Of a DNA stretch of 64,000 bases, positions 62,639 to 64,000 are shown one piece after another. Position 1 is the stretch's first letter; each line of letters opens with the position of its first letter. The DNA lies in NCBI GenBank assembly GCA_964473255.1, contig CAYYOT010000013.1, positions 1 to 64,000 of the forward strand. Direction: 5' to 3'. A program made the position numbers and the translations under genes. The stretch comes from Kuafuiihalomonas sp964473255 (GTDB lineage: Bacteria > Myxococcota > Kuafuiibacteriia > Kuafuiibacteriales > Kuafuiibacteriaceae). The notes under the pieces were generated by a model, which saw nothing but the letters and a program-made list of their open reading frames with translations, was not told the origin of the DNA and did not search any database.

Positions 62639-64000
62639 ATGAACTCGAACACGGCAACTCCGACGTCCCGATGCATCTCGGCGATCCTGGCTCTGCTAGG
62701 CAGCCTGGGCTGCAGTGCCCCGGCAAACCAGCCGACGTCGCCAACGGAGCCGCCCTCCGATCAAGCCGTGGCGGCGCCTTCCGCGCTTGCATCCGGACCC
62801 GACCGAACGGTGTTGCCGCTGGCCGAGCCCGAGCCGCCGCTTTACGATGAAGTCGACGTCCGAAAAGCCGAGCCCCCGCCCCGCTTCGAAGTCAAAGCTC
62901 CCAAGGACGCTCCAAACGTGGTGTTGGTCTTGGTGGATGACTTGGGCTTCGCCGGCACGTCCGCCTTCGGCGGCCCCGTGTCTACGCCCACCTCGCGAGC
63001 CAAGGTGTCCGGTACAACAATTTTCACACCACGGCCGTGTGCTCACCCACCCGCGCGGCCCTGAAGACCGGCCGCAACCACCACGTAAACAACATGGGGT
63101 CCATCATCGAGACCGGCACTGCATTCCCCGGAAACACGGGCCAGATCCCGAACGCGGTCGCTCCGCTGGCGGAGGTCCTGCGGCTGAACGGCTACAGCAC
63201 CGCTGCTTTCGGCAAGTGGCACGAGCTCGCAGCGTGGGAGGCGAGCATCGCGGGTCCTTATGACCGATGGCCGCTCCACCGCGGCTTCGACAAGTTCTAC
63301 GGCTTTCTCGGCGGCGAAACCAATCAATGGGCGCCGTTCGTCTACGACGGCGTGCATCCGGTCGAGCTACCCGACGACGATCCCGACTATCACTTCCTGA
63401 CCGACATGACGGACCAGGCCGTCGCCTGGATCCGCTTTCAGCAGGCCCTGACGCCCGACAAGCCGTTCTTCGTTTACTACGCTCCTGGAGCAACGCACGC
63501 ACCGCACCACGTTCCCCAGTCGTACATCGACCGATGGAAAGGGAAGTTCGACATGGGCTGGGACCGGCTTCGCGAAGAGACCCTCGCCCGGCAAATCGAA
63601 AACGGAACCGTTCCCGCAGGCACCAGGCTCGCTCCCAAGCCTCAGGCCGTCCCCGCGTGGGCGGACCTCTCCGCGGAAGAGAAACGCCTCTTCGCCCGTC
63701 AGGCCGAAGTCTTTGCCGCCTACGTCGAGATGACGGACTACGAGATCGGCCGGGTGGTGGAGGCCGTCGAGGCAGTCGGAGAGCTCGACAATACGCTGCT
63801 TCTTCTCCTCTACGGCGACAACGGCACGAGCGCCGAAGGCGGCCGGAACGGAATGTTCAGCGAAATGACCTACTTCAACGCCGTGGAAGAAAAAGTCTCG
63901 GACATGCTGAAACATCTCGATTCATGGGGCGGTCCCGAGACCTACCCGCACATGGCCGCCGGCTGGGCCGTCGCTTTCGACACACCGTACACGTGGACAA
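62639..64000 (+). pseudogene. Lipoprotein arylsulfatase gene with a frameshift (incomplete at window end)
   Basis: ATG 62639 (GGAGGG 4 bases upstream) begins a lipoprotein signal (LLGSLGCSAPAN). The sulfatase domain starts PNVVLVLVDDLGFAGTSAFG (metal-binding Asp-Asp) and GGPVSTPT. The frame then goes out of register near 62987-62992 and ends at 63062-63064. The following frame continues exactly as expected: HLASQGVRYNNFHTTAVC, CSPTR with formylglycine-type Cys codon at 63040-63042, LKTGRNHHVNNMGS, GYSTAAFGKWHELAAWEA and GDNGTSAEGG, still open at 64000. About 10 bases appear lost between CCACC-like repeats. Sulfatases of this type hydrolyse sulfate esters outside the cytoplasm. Confidence 0.75.

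Overview
The window reads as chromosomal DNA of a high-GC, Gram-negative, aerobic, probably marine or soil myxobacterium-like organism (Myxococcota or a near relative). The indications are a lysS-lolC-lolD operon, an outer-membrane FadL, many lipoproteins with Asp/Ala/Gly-rich linkers after the lipobox, EGF-like Cys-rich lipoproteins, an HRDISPEN-type Ser/Thr kinase, FHA and PATAN/J-domain regulators, and oxygen-dependent HemF. The taxon is inferred from gene style only; no 16S rRNA gene is present.

Layout. 1-9 kb: hemF, then a VolA-like surface lipase next to FadL (a lipid-scavenging pair), a second lipase-like lipoprotein without a visible nucleophile, a small lipoprotein and a GNAT acetyltransferase. 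9-18.4 kb: a DsbD-TlpA fusion, a cyclic-nucleotide-binding protein, two tandem paralogous Cys-rich propeller lipoproteins and a GYF/PATAN/J/TPR regulator. 18.4-36.2 kb, mostly housekeeping: lolD-lolC-lysS, ettA, a bestrophin channel, a kinase with zinc ribbons, the conserved block ffs-dnaX-ybaB-recR with tRNA-Ser(GGA) and tadA, 2-oxoacid dehydrogenase E1 beta/E1 alpha/E2, an FHA protein and a stand-alone rpsD. 36.2-48 kb: an exported DUF1501/c-type-haem gene trio, a glycosyltransferase/sulfotransferase pair, several lipoproteins (one with a 14-bp duplication that shifts its C-terminus), a DsrE-like protein and a lipoprotein with a vanadium-haloperoxidase/PAP2 domain.

48.4-53.3 kb is a lower-GC, translationally coupled three-gene cassette on the minus strand: a DUF559/Vsr-like nuclease, a winged-helix protein and a 1067-residue ATPase with two P-loops, the second HerA/FtsK-like. 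Remnants of other surface-protein genes lie on both sides, and a decayed copy of the 3' end of the dsrE-like gene lies beyond it. This is the best candidate for an undescribed (probably anti-phage or DNA-processing) system.

53.9-60.5 kb is a six-gene plus-strand operon that matches mycosporine-like amino acid (UV sunscreen) biosynthesis: an oxygenase, a sugar-phosphate cyclase (MysA-like, with an unusual N-terminal extension), an O-methyltransferase (MysB), an ATP-grasp ligase (MysC), a D-Ala-D-Ala-ligase-like enzyme (MysD) and a HAD-fold protein that has lost both catalytic aspartates. 60.6-64 kb: a minus-strand trio (lipoprotein, small membrane protein, beta-barrel) and, running off the end, a lipoprotein sulfatase gene interrupted by a frameshift.
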